Positions 1 to 8,187 are shown, counted from the stretch's first letter. The stretch: 64,000 nt of DNA from Fundicoccus ignavus (GCF_009659375.1 NZ_WJQT01000008.1:1-64000); one strand, 5' to 3'. The notes: generated from the sequence alone by a model not told the origin. Numbers and translations are program-made.

Positions 1-130
1 TAGCCTCTCAATCCAATAAACTAATTATCTCATATCTTAGGAGATGAGGTAATCGAAAAGAGGTTCATAGGGTTATCCAGTAAAAACCGGAAGGTTAAAA
101 CCCTAAATATAATATACAAGGATGAGTAGA
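1..130 (+). promoter_or_regulatory. Leader and possible zinc operator/promoter of adcCB
   Basis: No gene is visible here. A TATAAT box lies at 108-113, just before the first gene. The segment 71-102 has alternating GGTT and AACC half sites (71-74, 85-88, 93-96, 99-102) that form several small dyads over the expected -35 position. AdcR/ZitR operators in Lactobacillales are dyads of TTAAC and GTTAA, so this could be a degenerate zinc operator, but no exact match is present. No good -35 hexamer is seen. Confidence 0.25.
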
Positions 131-847
131 GTGTCAATATTAGAAGTAAACAATCTTTCTTATTATTATGATAACGAAAAAGTATTGAACGATATTAGTT
201 TTACCGTTGAACCCGGCGAGTTTATCATTTTAACAGGTGAAAACGGTGCTGCAAAATCAACACTCATTAAAAATATTATTGGTTTACTTAAACCAGCAAC
301 TGGCACAATTGATTTAGCTAAGAAAAATCATAATGGCGAGAAATTATCAATTGGTTACGTTGCGCAGAATGTCAGTTCATTTAACGCGGGTTTTCCAAGT
401 ACGGTTCAAGAATTTGTAGAATCAGGTCGTTATGCTAAAGGGCGTTGGTTTAAACGCTTAGACGATACTGATTATGAACATGTTGATCGAGCATTAAAAT
501 CTGTTGGGATGGATAAGTTACGTCATAAAAAGATTGGAGAATTATCTGGTGGACAAAAACAACGAATCAGTCTGGCGCGTATCTTTGCGACTGATCCAGA
601 TTTCTTTGTTTTAGATGAACCAACTACGGGAATGGATATCGAATCTCGTCGTTCATTCTATGAATTATTAAAGCATAATATTGATTATCATAATAAAACT
701 ATTTTGATGGTCACACATGCAGACGCTGAGATTGAAGGCTATTATAGCCGCGAAATTCGTTTAGTGCGAGAGGAGGGTTCACCATGGAGATGTTTCAGTA
801 TGACTTCATCCAACGCGCATTCATCGCCGGCGCAGCCATTTCATTAA
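131..847 (+). CDS. adcC: Zinc/manganese ABC transporter ATP-binding protein AdcC
   Basis: This is the cytoplasmic ATPase of a zinc uptake ABC transporter, working with the membrane protein encoded next. Visible motifs are a Walker A of form GENGAAKST, the signature LSGGQKQR and the Walker B FFVLDEPTTG. The alanine at the sixth Walker A position also occurs in streptococcal AdcC as I recall it, so it is family-typical and not a defect. The ending with SPWRCF also matches AdcC. I place the start at GTG 131, which has AAGG at 118-121 as a ribosome binding site and gives the family's usual N-terminus; an ATG at 122 has no site in front of it. The 3' end overlaps adcB by 64 bp. No binding-protein gene is in view, so adcA must be elsewhere. 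Confidence 0.9.
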   Translation: MSILEVNNLSYYYDNEKVLNDISFTVEPGEFIILTGENGAAKSTLIKNIIGLLKPATGTIDLAKKNHNGEKLSIGYVAQNVSSFNAGFPSTVQEFVESGRYAKGRWFKRLDDTDYEHVDRALKSVGMDKLRHKKIGELSGGQKQRISLARIFATDPDFFVLDEPTTGMDIESRRSFYELLKHNIDYHNKTILMVTHADAEIEGYYSREIRLVREEGSPWRCFSMTSSNAHSSPAQPFH

Positions 848-1602
848 TTACTCCCATTTTAGGATTGTTCTTAATCTTAAAAAGACAATCTTTAATGGCG
901 GATACTTTGTCGCACATCTCGTTGGCCGGTGTAGCGCTCGGGACCTTTCTAGGGATTATGCCAACTTACACCACTTTAATTGTGGTCATTATTGGGGCAA
1001 TCCTTATCGAATATTTACGCCAAGTATACCGTGACTTCTCTGATGTTTCGGTTGCGATTATGATGGCTACCGGAATGGCAGTTGCGTTAATCTTAATGAG
1101 TTTGAATACCAATAGCGGTACTTTCCAAATAGACCAATATTTATTTGGGTCAATTATTCTGATTTCACCAGAAGAAGTAAAACTTTTACTGATACTAGCA
1201 GCGGCACTTGTTATTTTATACGCTATCTTTAGAAAGCCATTATACGTTATGAGCTTCGATGAAGCAGCCGCAAAAACTGCGGGTTTACCTGTGCGTTTTA
1301 TTTCAATTGTGTTTTCAATTGTGACGGGAATTACGATAAGTATTATGATGCCAATTGTCGGTGCTTTACTTGTATCGGCTTTGATTGTCATTCCATCCGC
1401 AACTGCGATTAAAGTATCGCGTAGTTTTACGCAAACAATTTTTTTAGGTATTCTGATTAATGTGATTGGAATATTTGGCGGTTTGACAGCCTCTTACCAA
1501 TTTGACACACCACCAGGTGCGTCGATTACAATCGGTTTTGTGATAATTTTTGTGATAGTCTCAATCTTTACTGCCGTTAAAAACCGTCTTGATCGTCAAT
1601 AA
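784..1602 (+). CDS. adcB: Zinc ABC transporter permease AdcB
   Basis: This is the membrane permease of the zinc/manganese ABC-3 family (ZnuB/AdcB), 272 residues with about eight hydrophobic segments. The conserved stretch LKRQSLMADTLSHISLAG near residues 33-50 is typical of the family, as is the cytoplasmic loop SFDEAAAKTAGLPV near 158-171 that contacts the ATPase. The ATG at 784 follows GAGGAGG at about 771-777. The gene overlaps the end of adcC, implying translational coupling. A clear intrinsic terminator follows at 1622-1652, so the operon ends here. Confidence 0.92.
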   Translation: MEMFQYDFIQRAFIAGAAISLITPILGLFLILKRQSLMADTLSHISLAGVALGTFLGIMPTYTTLIVVIIGAILIEYLRQVYRDFSDVSVAIMMATGMAVALILMSLNTNSGTFQIDQYLFGSIILISPEEVKLLLILAAALVILYAIFRKPLYVMSFDEAAAKTAGLPVRFISIVFSIVTGITISIMMPIVGALLVSALIVIPSATAIKVSRSFTQTIFLGILINVIGIFGGLTASYQFDTPPGASITIGFVIIFVIVSIFTAVKNRLDRQ

Positions 1603-1621
1603 ATAATCAGCTGAATTAAAG

Positions 1622-1652
1622 CTAGTCTTCTTAATGGAGGCTAGTTTTTTTT
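1622..1652 (+). terminator. Intrinsic terminator after adcB
   Basis: CTAGTCTTC (1622-1630) pairs with GGAGGCTAG (1636-1644) across a 5-nt loop with two G-U pairs, followed by eight T. Confidence 0.85.
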
Positions 1653-1970
1653 ATTTGCGTGTGCTCGCCATGTAAGTTCGCTAGGGTGGTAGCTTCTTTC
1701 AAAGCTTCACATTAGCTACTTTATATGCTTTACATTGAATTATCAGAGAATAGAGACGAGGCATTCTTACATAACTGGGCAATTCTATTTCAATGTTTAA
1801 ACTCAGAGTATGAGTTTAAACATTGAAATAAAAACACTGCCTGTAAAATAATCTTCGCTTCACGGACCATGTCAGCTTTCCAAGACAGAGGTCACTACCA
1901 CCCCACACTGACACACTTACTTTTCCAGCTAAATCGGCTAGTCTTCACTATACCAATGGACCTCGTATTT
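1653..1970 (+). repeat. Degenerate element A pieces around an element B hairpin
   Basis: This gene-free stretch holds worn pieces of the intergenic element A. One, at about 1685-1712, carries a GGTGGT...CTTTCAAAGC..TCAC pattern. The other, at about 1875-1945, carries CAGCTTTCCAAG and TTTTCCAGCTAAATCGGCTAG. Between them is a perfect 18-bp inverted repeat of element B (1788-1828). The order suggests that B inserted into or beside an old A copy. The remaining 1971-2051 shows only the ribosome binding site of the next gene. Confidence 0.55.
1788..1828. repeat. Element B hairpin, perfect 18-bp inverted repeat
   Basis: The arm TTTCAATGTTTAAACTCA (1788-1805) is exactly complementary to 1811-1828 across a 5-nt loop. 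The arm sequence matches the first hairpin of the 177-bp tandem units at 56557-57360, and of the single copy at 20133. Confidence 0.85.
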
Positions 1971-2051
1971 TTTATATAAAATTGCCATCAAAATCATATG
2001 GTTTGATAACTCGAGAGATGAGCGGTAAAGTTTAATTAGGAGGCGAAGAAT

Positions 2052-2837
2052 ATGGATTTCATTCGTAAAGTAACAGTCATCGGTATACTCAGTCTATTAA
2101 CCGGTGCTCAAATAATTGTTCCCAGTAATCACACGTCACGAGAAAATTTCCCAATTTCAATCGCAACAGTTCAAGCTGCAACAATCACGCCGAAAGCGCA
2201 TGCAGAAGACATTATTCAGACACTCGCAACAGCTTTTCCAGACGATGACTTACCGACATTTATGCTGATGGACTCAATGCCTCATTATATTACCGCCGCA
2301 ACGACAGGTACGCATGATCAGGCCAACTATAATATTCTTTATTTTGCAGAAGACGAACCAATCGCGATTGATGACAAACAACTGAATGATTTGACGCCAA
2401 TCGCTAGTTTTAATAAACAAACCTTTGACAGTGAAGAAGAAGCTACAGAAGCTGTCAACCAAGTGCTAGACCTTCAAGGTGAAGCCGTCGATTTAGGATT
2501 TGGGATAACAGGGTATTTACAAGGAGCAGCAGGTTCAACCTACTTAAATTGGCAAGAAGGGAATTGGAGTCTAGTTGTCAAAATGTTAAACCAATCGGAC
2601 GATGACCCCACTCAACTTGCTCAAGCCGTCGTGACTTATTTGGAGGAAGTGTTCCTGCCAGCACCTCAATCAGTTGGACAGATTACTCTAAACGGCTCGA
2701 CTAATGAAACAGAAACGACCTACCAATCACAAATAATTATTTGGCAAGCCGGACGCACAGTCTATCAAGTTAGCCACTCTGATCCAATGCAGGCTATTAA
2801 GATGGTAGGCTCTATCTCAGAACCAACTGAACAATAA
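2052..2837 (+). CDS. Exported protein of unknown function
   Basis: I do not recognise the family. The 261-residue product starts with a hydrophobic segment (about residues 6-26, VTVIGILSLLTGAQIIV), consistent with a signal peptide or N-terminal anchor. The rest is soluble, acidic and Asp/Gln/Thr-rich, with no cysteine and no catalytic motif that I can identify. The start at ATG 2052 has an excellent AGGAGG (2039-2044) in front. It stands alone between element A/B debris and its own terminator at 2847-2880. A surface or wall-associated role is a guess from the signal sequence only. Confidence 0.75.
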   Translation: MDFIRKVTVIGILSLLTGAQIIVPSNHTSRENFPISIATVQAATITPKAHAEDIIQTLATAFPDDDLPTFMLMDSMPHYITAATTGTHDQANYNILYFAEDEPIAIDDKQLNDLTPIASFNKQTFDSEEEATEAVNQVLDLQGEAVDLGFGITGYLQGAAGSTYLNWQEGNWSLVVKMLNQSDDDPTQLAQAVVTYLEEVFLPAPQSVGQITLNGSTNETETTYQSQIIIWQAGRTVYQVSHSDPMQAIKMVGSISEPTEQ

Positions 2838-2846
2838 ACTTTATTT

Positions 2847-2880
2847 AAGGAATCATCTAATAAAAAGGAGGTTCCTTTTT
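2847..2880 (+). terminator. Intrinsic terminator
   Basis: AAGGAA (2847-2852) pairs with TTCCTT (2872-2877), followed by T residues. The loop is long, so this is a moderate call. Confidence 0.55.
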
Positions 2881-2970
2881 CCAAAATATTAACCCAAATC
2901 ACCTCGCCTAATGTGTGAATTTTCCATGAGTTTTCCGCGTAAAATCAATAAATGTATCCGCTTCCCTTGA

Positions 2971-3026
2971 TTGTCAACCTTTTTGGGTGTAAACTTATAG
3001 TAAAGACAGTGTAATCTAATTGTAAT
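2971..3026 (+). promoter_or_regulatory. Promoter and WalR-type box before the LysM gene
   Basis: TTGTCA at 2971-2976 and TTATAG at 2995-3000 (18-bp spacer) are plausible -35 and -10 hexamers. Just downstream, 3010-3026 reads TGTAATCTAATTGTAAT, a perfect match to the WalR (YycF) consensus TGTWAH-N5-TGTWAH. Placed at or just after the expected transcription start, it would act as a repressor site; known WalR targets are wall hydrolase and wall-binding genes, which fits the LysM product. Confidence 0.55.
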
Positions 3027-3045
3027 ATAGAAAGAGGTGTAAGAA

Positions 3046-4719
3046 GTGAGAAAGCGGATGGAAAGACAAAGAGGTCTAGCGTTTCCGTTGACCTTATTTG
3101 CAAGCGTAGTTGTATTATCAATGTCGAGTGAACTCATAACGATTCAAGCCCAAGCAGACACTGAAACCAACCAAACCTCAGAAAGTATTATTACAACTCC
3201 TGAGTCACTTCCTCCTTCTGAAGTAACAGAAGCGGAAGTAACGGAAGTAACAGAAGAAACGATTGTTGAAACCGTGGAGACGCCAGAAGTAGCACCAGTA
3301 GAAACCGATCTAGTTATTGAAACATTAAGTGTTGAGGAAGAAGACTACAGCACAGGAACGGTTATTAATCATACCGTTGTTGCTGGAGAGTATTTAACAT
3401 TAATTGCACGCAACTATGGAGTGACCGTTAACGAATTGCGTCTTTGGAACCATTTAACAACGGATACGCTTCAAATTGGTCAAGTTTTAAAAGTAATCCC
3501 AGGTACTACAACGCCGGTTGAAACACCAAGCGAAGATGATGATCATAGTGGGGACGTTGTCAGCTATGTTGTAAAAGCAGGCGATAATCTCTGGTCAATT
3601 AGCCAAAGATTTGGTGTGACAATGAATGATTTACGTCTTTGGAACCATTTGACAAGTGACACATTACAAATTGGTCAAGTCTTGAAAGTAATTCCAGACA
3701 TCACGGATCCGACTTATCCAGAAGATCCAGATGATCATAGTGGAGATGTCGTGACTTACATTGTCAAAGCAGGCGACACACTTTGGGGAATTGCCAATCG
3801 ATTTGATGTCAGCTTGAATAATTTAAGACTATGGAACCATTTGACAACAGATTTATTGAGAATTGGTCAAGAACTAAAAATGATTCCACCTTTACCTGGA
3901 CCTACTGATCCTGTTGAAGAACCAGGTTCTGTAACGACTTATACTGTTAAAGCAGGCGATACCCTATGGGCAATTAGCCAACGTTTTGGTGTAACCGTTC
4001 AGCAGTTACGTACTTGGAATCAGTTAACCAGTGATATCTTACAAATTGGTAAACAATTGACATTAGTAGCTAAAGATACCACTCCACCACCAACAAGTGA
4101 GAATACAATACATGTTGTTCAAGCAGGCGATACCCTATGGGCAATTGGTCAGCAGTATGGTGTATCTGTCAACCAAATTAAACAATGGAACCAACTGACT
4201 AGCAATTTCTTGTCAATTGGCCAACGTTTGTCAATCGGCACACCTACGACAACACCACCGGTTGATAATCAAACTAAGTATATTGTGAAATCTGGAGACA
4301 CTTTATGGTCAATCGCGAATCGCTATGGAGTGACCGTTTCACATTTGAAACAATGGAATAACTTGACGTCAAATTTACTTGCGATTGGTCAGATATTAAT
4401 CGTATCTGGAGAAGTTGAGGCGCAACCACCAGTTACTACGCGTTATACAGTTAAAGCTGGTGATACGTTGTGGTCAATTAGTCGTCATTACGGTGTGACA
4501 GTGAGTCAATTGATGTCTTGGAATAACTTAACCTCAAACTTTTTAGCAATTGGCCAAGTATTGAATGTTAACCAACCGAATGTTACTTATACTGTCAAAT
4601 CTGGCGACTCCTTATGGAAAATTGCCGTGCAGTTTGGTGTGACAATCGAACAACTTAAAAACTGGAATGGTTTAACTTCAAATGTTATCTATGTCAATCA
4701 ACAACTGATTGTCAAATAG
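3046..4719 (+). CDS. Secreted cell-wall protein with eight LysM domains
   Basis: The 557-residue product has a signal peptide (about residues 1-37, ending near QAQA), a Thr/Glu-rich spacer (about 38-105) and then eight LysM modules starting near nucleotides 3370, 3563, 3757, 3940, 4111, 4279, 4444 and 4588. Each carries the pattern Y.VKAGDTLW.I..R.GVT...L..WN.L. LysM binds N-acetylglucosamine in peptidoglycan. No amidase, CHAP, NlpC/P60 or glucosaminidase domain is present, so the protein consists of binding modules only. The GTG start at 3046 has AAGAGGTG in front. The WalR-type box upstream suggests control with wall metabolism. It could be an adhesin, a wall scaffold or a partner of a separate hydrolase. 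Confidence 0.88.
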   Translation: MRKRMERQRGLAFPLTLFASVVVLSMSSELITIQAQADTETNQTSESIITTPESLPPSEVTEAEVTEVTEETIVETVETPEVAPVETDLVIETLSVEEEDYSTGTVINHTVVAGEYLTLIARNYGVTVNELRLWNHLTTDTLQIGQVLKVIPGTTTPVETPSEDDDHSGDVVSYVVKAGDNLWSISQRFGVTMNDLRLWNHLTSDTLQIGQVLKVIPDITDPTYPEDPDDHSGDVVTYIVKAGDTLWGIANRFDVSLNNLRLWNHLTTDLLRIGQELKMIPPLPGPTDPVEEPGSVTTYTVKAGDTLWAISQRFGVTVQQLRTWNQLTSDILQIGKQLTLVAKDTTPPPTSENTIHVVQAGDTLWAIGQQYGVSVNQIKQWNQLTSNFLSIGQRLSIGTPTTTPPVDNQTKYIVKSGDTLWSIANRYGVTVSHLKQWNNLTSNLLAIGQILIVSGEVEAQPPVTTRYTVKAGDTLWSISRHYGVTVSQLMSWNNLTSNFLAIGQVLNVNQPNVTYTVKSGDSLWKIAVQFGVTIEQLKNWNGLTSNVIYVNQQLIVK

Positions 4720-4730
4720 ATAGGACAAAG

Positions 4731-4785
4731 AAACCCATGAATAGTATTCTACCTGGTGTAAAATACTAAGTCATGGGTTTTGTTA
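4731..4785 (+). terminator. Intrinsic terminator after the LysM gene
   Basis: AAACCCATGA (4731-4740) pairs with TCATGGGTTT (4771-4780). An inner stem AGTATT/AATACT (4743-4748 with 4762-4767) extends it, and T-rich sequence follows. Confidence 0.85.
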
Positions 4786-4787
4786 TT

Positions 4788-4990
4788 TTATAAGGGAGTG
4801 TAAGTTTTATGTTGATTTATCGTGATTTATGCTTCGCTCAGCTAATTGTTTTCTAAGGCGGTGGTCGCTTTCAAAGCCTCACGATTGTGAGGGCTTATCC
4901 AGCTCAATCGGCTAGGCTCTGACTGTTTTTACCACTTTGAGTAAGCTGTGCGTGATTTTCTTACTGTAGTTATAAAAATCAAGTTAACTG
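4788..4990 (+). repeat. Element A, copy 2 (5' half)
   Basis: It begins directly after the terminator T-run with TAAGTTTTATGTTGATTTA (about 4802-4820), then GCTTCGCTCAGCTAATTG, GGCGGTGGTCGCTTTCAAAG and CAGCTCAATCGGCTAGG. The right arm is missing or scrambled. It lies between the converging LysM and membrane-protein genes, oriented with the former. Confidence 0.8.
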
Positions 4991-5005
4991 AAATTTCGTA
5001 AATGA

Positions 5006-6148
5006 TTAACCGAGCATGATAGACCAAATAATTGTGATGACGAGGAATGCTATTAAACCAAGTACGGTTACCCAAGCTTGCCAACGAGCCATGTTTAATG
5101 TCGAGCCAATACCAAAACGTTTTTCAACAAAAATCGCAGCATCATCCGGATTATAATAGAAAATTCCTGCAATCCATTTGGCATCTTCTTCTGCATCTTG
5201 ATAAACAGCTAAATCTTCATCAGAGTCACCAGGTAAAGATAATTTTTCTCCAGCTTGACCATAACGTAAAGATAGGTAAATGCTACCACCCAAGCTATAA
5301 AGCAGATAAATAATTGTGAGTGTCATTAGCCAGCCGAAGTGGCTATCTTGAATGAACAGTGAGTAAAGGTAAAGACTTGATAAAAGTAATTGCGTTAAAA
5401 CAGCCAGAATAAAGATGAAGCGAGCCCAAGCTTCACGAAATAAACGACTTTTTTCGCTTGAAATCAAAGGAGCGACTGGCGAAAGCTTTTGACGCGATTT
5501 GATAAAACTGTAATAACCGAACTGCATGATGGGAATAAGTAATAATTGAATACCTGGAAGAGCTAGAACGATTTTCCAACTCTTTTCGACTGTTCGAGAG
5601 ACTTCGAAATTTAAGTTCCAATTTAATGGAATCAATTCATGTATGCGATCATAATTAAGTACCGCAAGCAAAATAGTCACTAGCCAAATGACAAACTGGG
5701 CTAAGAAAAAAGTTGTAAAAGGAATTGCTGTTAATTTGTCATGATAGTGTGTGTCAATGATGATTCTATTATGTTGATTAAATGCTTCAGTAGGTAGACT
5801 TTGTTTCCATTGTTGAAGGGCCTTGCGGTATTTTAAGTAAAGCACAAAACTAAGAATAAGTTGCAATGTAATCGCAACTGTTACATAAATACTTAAGATT
5901 AATTCCAATTGTTGTTCAAAAGTAAAGAGCAATGGCAAGCCTAACATAGGAAAAATTAATAGAGCACTTATGCTTATAATCCAAATGGCATATTGCTTAA
6001 CATATTTATGGACAGTGGGGTCTTTTACATATTGACTGGGTAAGCTAATACCGAAAGGTGTTGCTTGTCGGCTAATTAAAGGTGTGATCCCTACTATAAA
6101 GCCTGTAGCAACGACTGTAAGAATCATAATCGTATTAAAAATCCACAT
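5006..6148 (-). CDS. Multi-pass membrane protein (DUF1648/DUF5808 type)
   Basis: This 380-residue integral membrane protein has about nine hydrophobic segments. The cytoplasmic part near residues 315-348 carries WIAGIFYYNPDDAAIFV and RFGIGSTLNMARWQAW, a pattern I associate with DUF5808; the N-terminal proline/glycine pattern suits DUF1648. Related Bacillus proteins are encoded beside YtrA-type GntR regulators, as here. The regulator ends 25 bp before this start, so the two form one minus-strand operon. The biochemical function is unknown; a role in transport or envelope-stress response is possible. Confidence 0.75.
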   Translation of the reverse strand: MWIFNTIMILTVVATGFIVGITPLISRQATPFGISLPSQYVKDPTVHKYVKQYAIWIISISALLIFPMLGLPLLFTFEQQLELILSIYVTVAITLQLILSFVLYLKYRKALQQWKQSLPTEAFNQHNRIIIDTHYHDKLTAIPFTTFFLAQFVIWLVTILLAVLNYDRIHELIPLNWNLNFEVSRTVEKSWKIVLALPGIQLLLIPIMQFGYYSFIKSRQKLSPVAPLISSEKSRLFREAWARFIFILAVLTQLLLSSLYLYSLFIQDSHFGWLMTLTIIYLLYSLGGSIYLSLRYGQAGEKLSLPGDSDEDLAVYQDAEEDAKWIAGIFYYNPDDAAIFVEKRFGIGSTLNMARWQAWVTVLGLIAFLVITIIWSIMLG

Positions 6149-6172
6149 ATAGTTTCCTCCTTGTAAATAAGT

Positions 6173-6577
6173 TTAGTTTGAATTGAATGATTCATTTTCA
6201 GAAAGATTCAATTCTTCAGCGATTTCTTGGGACCACTCTTGGAATTGTGTGAATGTAATTCCATGAATAAGACCATCAATTAAGACCGACTTAAATTGTT
6301 CTTGGACCTCTGTTCTAAAATTTGGAGCTTCTCGCAGTGTTTCGTTAAACTGAATACTATAGCCTTGCTGACTCTTGCGCAGAATCCCTTCATCGACAAG
6401 AATGTTGTAGGCTTTATTGACGGTATGCATGTTAACCCCAAGATCACTGGCTAAACTTCTTACGCTTGGCAATGTTTCGCCAATGTTTGCCTGACCATTT
6501 AAAATCGCTTGTTTAATTTGTTGAGTTAGTTGAGTATAGATCGGAATAGTAGTATCGGTTTCGATTTCAAAAATCAT
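6173..6577 (-). CDS. GntR-family transcriptional regulator, YtrA type
   Basis: The 134-residue protein has a winged-helix DNA-binding domain in residues 1-75 (IPIYTQLTQQIKQAI, then SVRSLASDLGVNMHTVNKAY). It lacks a large ligand-binding C-terminal domain, as in the short YtrA subfamily, whose genes usually sit in front of transporter or membrane-protein genes that they repress. It precedes the DUF1648/DUF5808 membrane protein gene in a two-gene operon and probably controls it. The ribosome site AGGAGGGG lies just upstream on the minus strand (about 6584-6591). Confidence 0.88.
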   Translation of the reverse strand: MIFEIETDTTIPIYTQLTQQIKQAILNGQANIGETLPSVRSLASDLGVNMHTVNKAYNILVDEGILRKSQQGYSIQFNETLREAPNFRTEVQEQFKSVLIDGLIHGITFTQFQEWSQEIAEELNLSENESFNSN

Positions 6578-6672
6578 TGTAGCCCCTCCTTTTCACTTGT
6601 TCTATAACAACTATAACACAAAATGCATATTCAGTCTATAATGTTTGAGACGGTATATAGTAGAAATGGAGC

Positions 6673-6727
6673 CTGTCACTAAAGTTTGTGCCAAAACTAT
6701 AGGTGAAAGAAATTGAAACCGCATCCA
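6673..6727 (+). promoter_or_regulatory. Possible MtlR-like dyad and weak cre before the mtl remnant
   Basis: CTGTCACT (6673-6680) and TGTGCCAA (6687-6694) form an imperfect dyad similar to mannitol-regulator operators of the TTGNCACA/TGTGNCAA kind, but the spacing is not exact. TGAAACCGCATCCA (6714-6727) resembles a catabolite responsive element with two mismatches. Both fit a former mannitol operon; neither is secure. Confidence 0.25.
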
Positions 6728-6773
6728 AATAGACGTACAATAAATTTGAAAGTAAATCAAAGGAGGAAATATT

Positions 6774-7046
6774 ATGGCGCAAAACAATAAGGGCTTAAAG
6801 GCAAGTGTCCAAAAGCTCGGTAGTCATTTGAGTGGAATGGTTATGCCAAATATCGGTGCATTTATCGCTTGGGGGATTATTACAGCGCTCTTTATTGAAC
6901 CAGCTAAAATTTTATTCTTAAATAATGCGATTAACCATGGTATCTTAACACCATTGGGAACACAACAAGTAGCTGAAGCTGGAAAATCAATTCTATACTT
7001 ATTAGAAGCGAACCCTGGACCAGGTCTAGGTGTGTTACCAACGTGA
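6774..7046 (+). pseudogene. mtlA: mtlA remnant (mannitol PTS IIC), internally deleted and truncated
   Basis: The first 41 codons match the start of the mannitol-specific PTS permease ([21 protein letters not shown]). The frame then jumps straight to a far downstream part of the same domain ([15 protein letters not shown], then [17 protein letters not shown]). From memory of MtlA, well over a hundred residues of membrane domain are missing between these, as are all downstream domains. After GLGVL the frame runs out at a TGA (7044-7046) where mtlD sequence begins. The ribosome site AGGAGG (6762-6767) and the start are intact. The product could not form a permease. Confidence 0.85.
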
Positions 7047-8002
7047 CGGGTTTGAATAATCAACAGGAACCTGAAGCGGTAGTCGCAGCGATTGCAGAAG
7101 CGGACCTAGTGACGACTGCAATCGGGCCGAACGTCTTGCCTTTTATTGCGGAGTTGATTGCAAAAGGTATCCAAGCTCGACGTGCTGCTGATATTCAACA
7201 GCCGATTGATGTTATTGCATGTGAGAATATGATTGGTGGTTCGGATTTCTTAAAAGAAAAAGTATTCACTTACTTGTCAGACGAGGATTTAACTTATGTC
7301 GAGGCTTATGTCGGTTTCCCGAATGCGGCTGTAGACCGAATTGTACCAATTCAGTCTCATGAAGATCCGCTATTTGTTTCGGTTGAACCATTCAGCGAGT
7401 GGGTCATTGATGCCAATATGTCGAAAGCTAAGCAGCTTCATTTGGAAGGTGTCACCTATGTTGAAGATTTAGAACCTTACATCGAACGTAAATTATTCTC
7501 TGTCAACACTGGACACGCAACAGTTGCTTATAACGGTAGCTATCAAGGTTACGAGACAATTGATGAATCGTTAAAAGACCCAGAAGTTTTGGCACAATTA
7601 AAGGCAGTTCTCAACGAAACAGGCGCCTTACTTGAAGCGAAGTGGCAGTTTGATCACGAAACCCATCAAGCCTATATTAATAAAATTGTTGGACGCTTTG
7701 AGAATCCTAATCTATCTGACTTGAATTCCCGAGTTGCGAGAACACCAATTCGCAAGCTAGGTTATGATGAACGTTTTATCCGTCCTTTACGTGAGGCGAG
7801 TGAACGCGGTTTAAGTTACCAAGCCTTACTTCAAACAATTGCCCGTATTTTCAAATATGATGATCAACAAGATGAACAAAGCGTTGAATTACAAACTCTA
7901 TTAGCGGAGAAGCCTTTAGAAGCGGTTATTAAACAGGTAACTGGCTTAGAGAATGCACAGTTAATCAATGAAATCAAGGCAGCTGTGGATGCTTTAGCCT
8001 AA
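7043..8002 (+). pseudogene. mtlD: mtlD remnant (mannitol-1-phosphate 5-dehydrogenase), 5' truncated
   Basis: The 319 readable codons match mannitol-1-phosphate dehydrogenase from about residue 60 on (DLVTTAIGPNVLPFIAELIAKG, IACENMIGGSDFLK, then the catalytic-domain stretch KLGYDERFIRPLREA). The N-terminal Rossmann motif FGAGNIGRGFIG expected in the first 20 residues is absent, so NAD cannot be bound in the usual way. The remnant overlaps the mtlA remnant in another frame and has no ribosome site. The body has no stops, which suggests a recent deletion. An assembly join is the alternative explanation. Confidence 0.8.
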
Positions 8003-8013
8003 TAAGAAGACTT

Positions 8014-8049
8014 AGCTGTTCTGCTCAAGATATGAGTGGAACAGCTTTT
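8014..8049 (+). terminator. Intrinsic terminator after mtlD remnant
   Basis: AGCTGTTC (8014-8021) pairs with GAACAGCT (8039-8046), followed by a short T-run. Confidence 0.65.
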
Positions 8050-8103
8050 AGTCATGCACTCGCTTGATAGAAATAAACAAAACTCTTCCAAAATATGACT
8101 TAC

Positions 8104-8158
8104 CAACACGAACAATGTTCATAAAAATATATCTTAACGTTAATTATTTTGGTATAAT
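8104..8158 (+). promoter_or_regulatory. Candidate PurBox dyad and -10 of purR
   Basis: The segment 8109-8120 reads CGAACAATGTTC, a palindrome of GAAC and GTTC around AAT. The forward core CGAACAAT matches the PurBox core (CGAACWWT) and the other strand gives GAACATT, so two overlapping PurBox-like sites face each other. A TATAAT box is at 8153-8158. PurR of Bacillus is autoregulated, so this may be a self-control site. The flanks match the full PurBox only partly. Confidence 0.3.
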
Positions 8159-8187
8159 ATATTTATTAAACAATGAGGAGTCATAAT

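Noticed and set aside
215-265. Damaged Walker A in AdcC (GENGAAKST)
   Set aside because: From memory, AdcC proteins of streptococci carry the same GENGAAK sequence, so the alanine is a family trait.
7043-8002. A functional short MtlD
   Set aside because: It lacks the NAD-binding FGAGNIGRGFIG region and a ribosome site, and the sequence joins mtlA out of frame, so I call it a remnant.
8109-8122. LexA box before purR
   Set aside because: The two halves GAAC and GTTC are separated by three bases, not the four of the SOS box.
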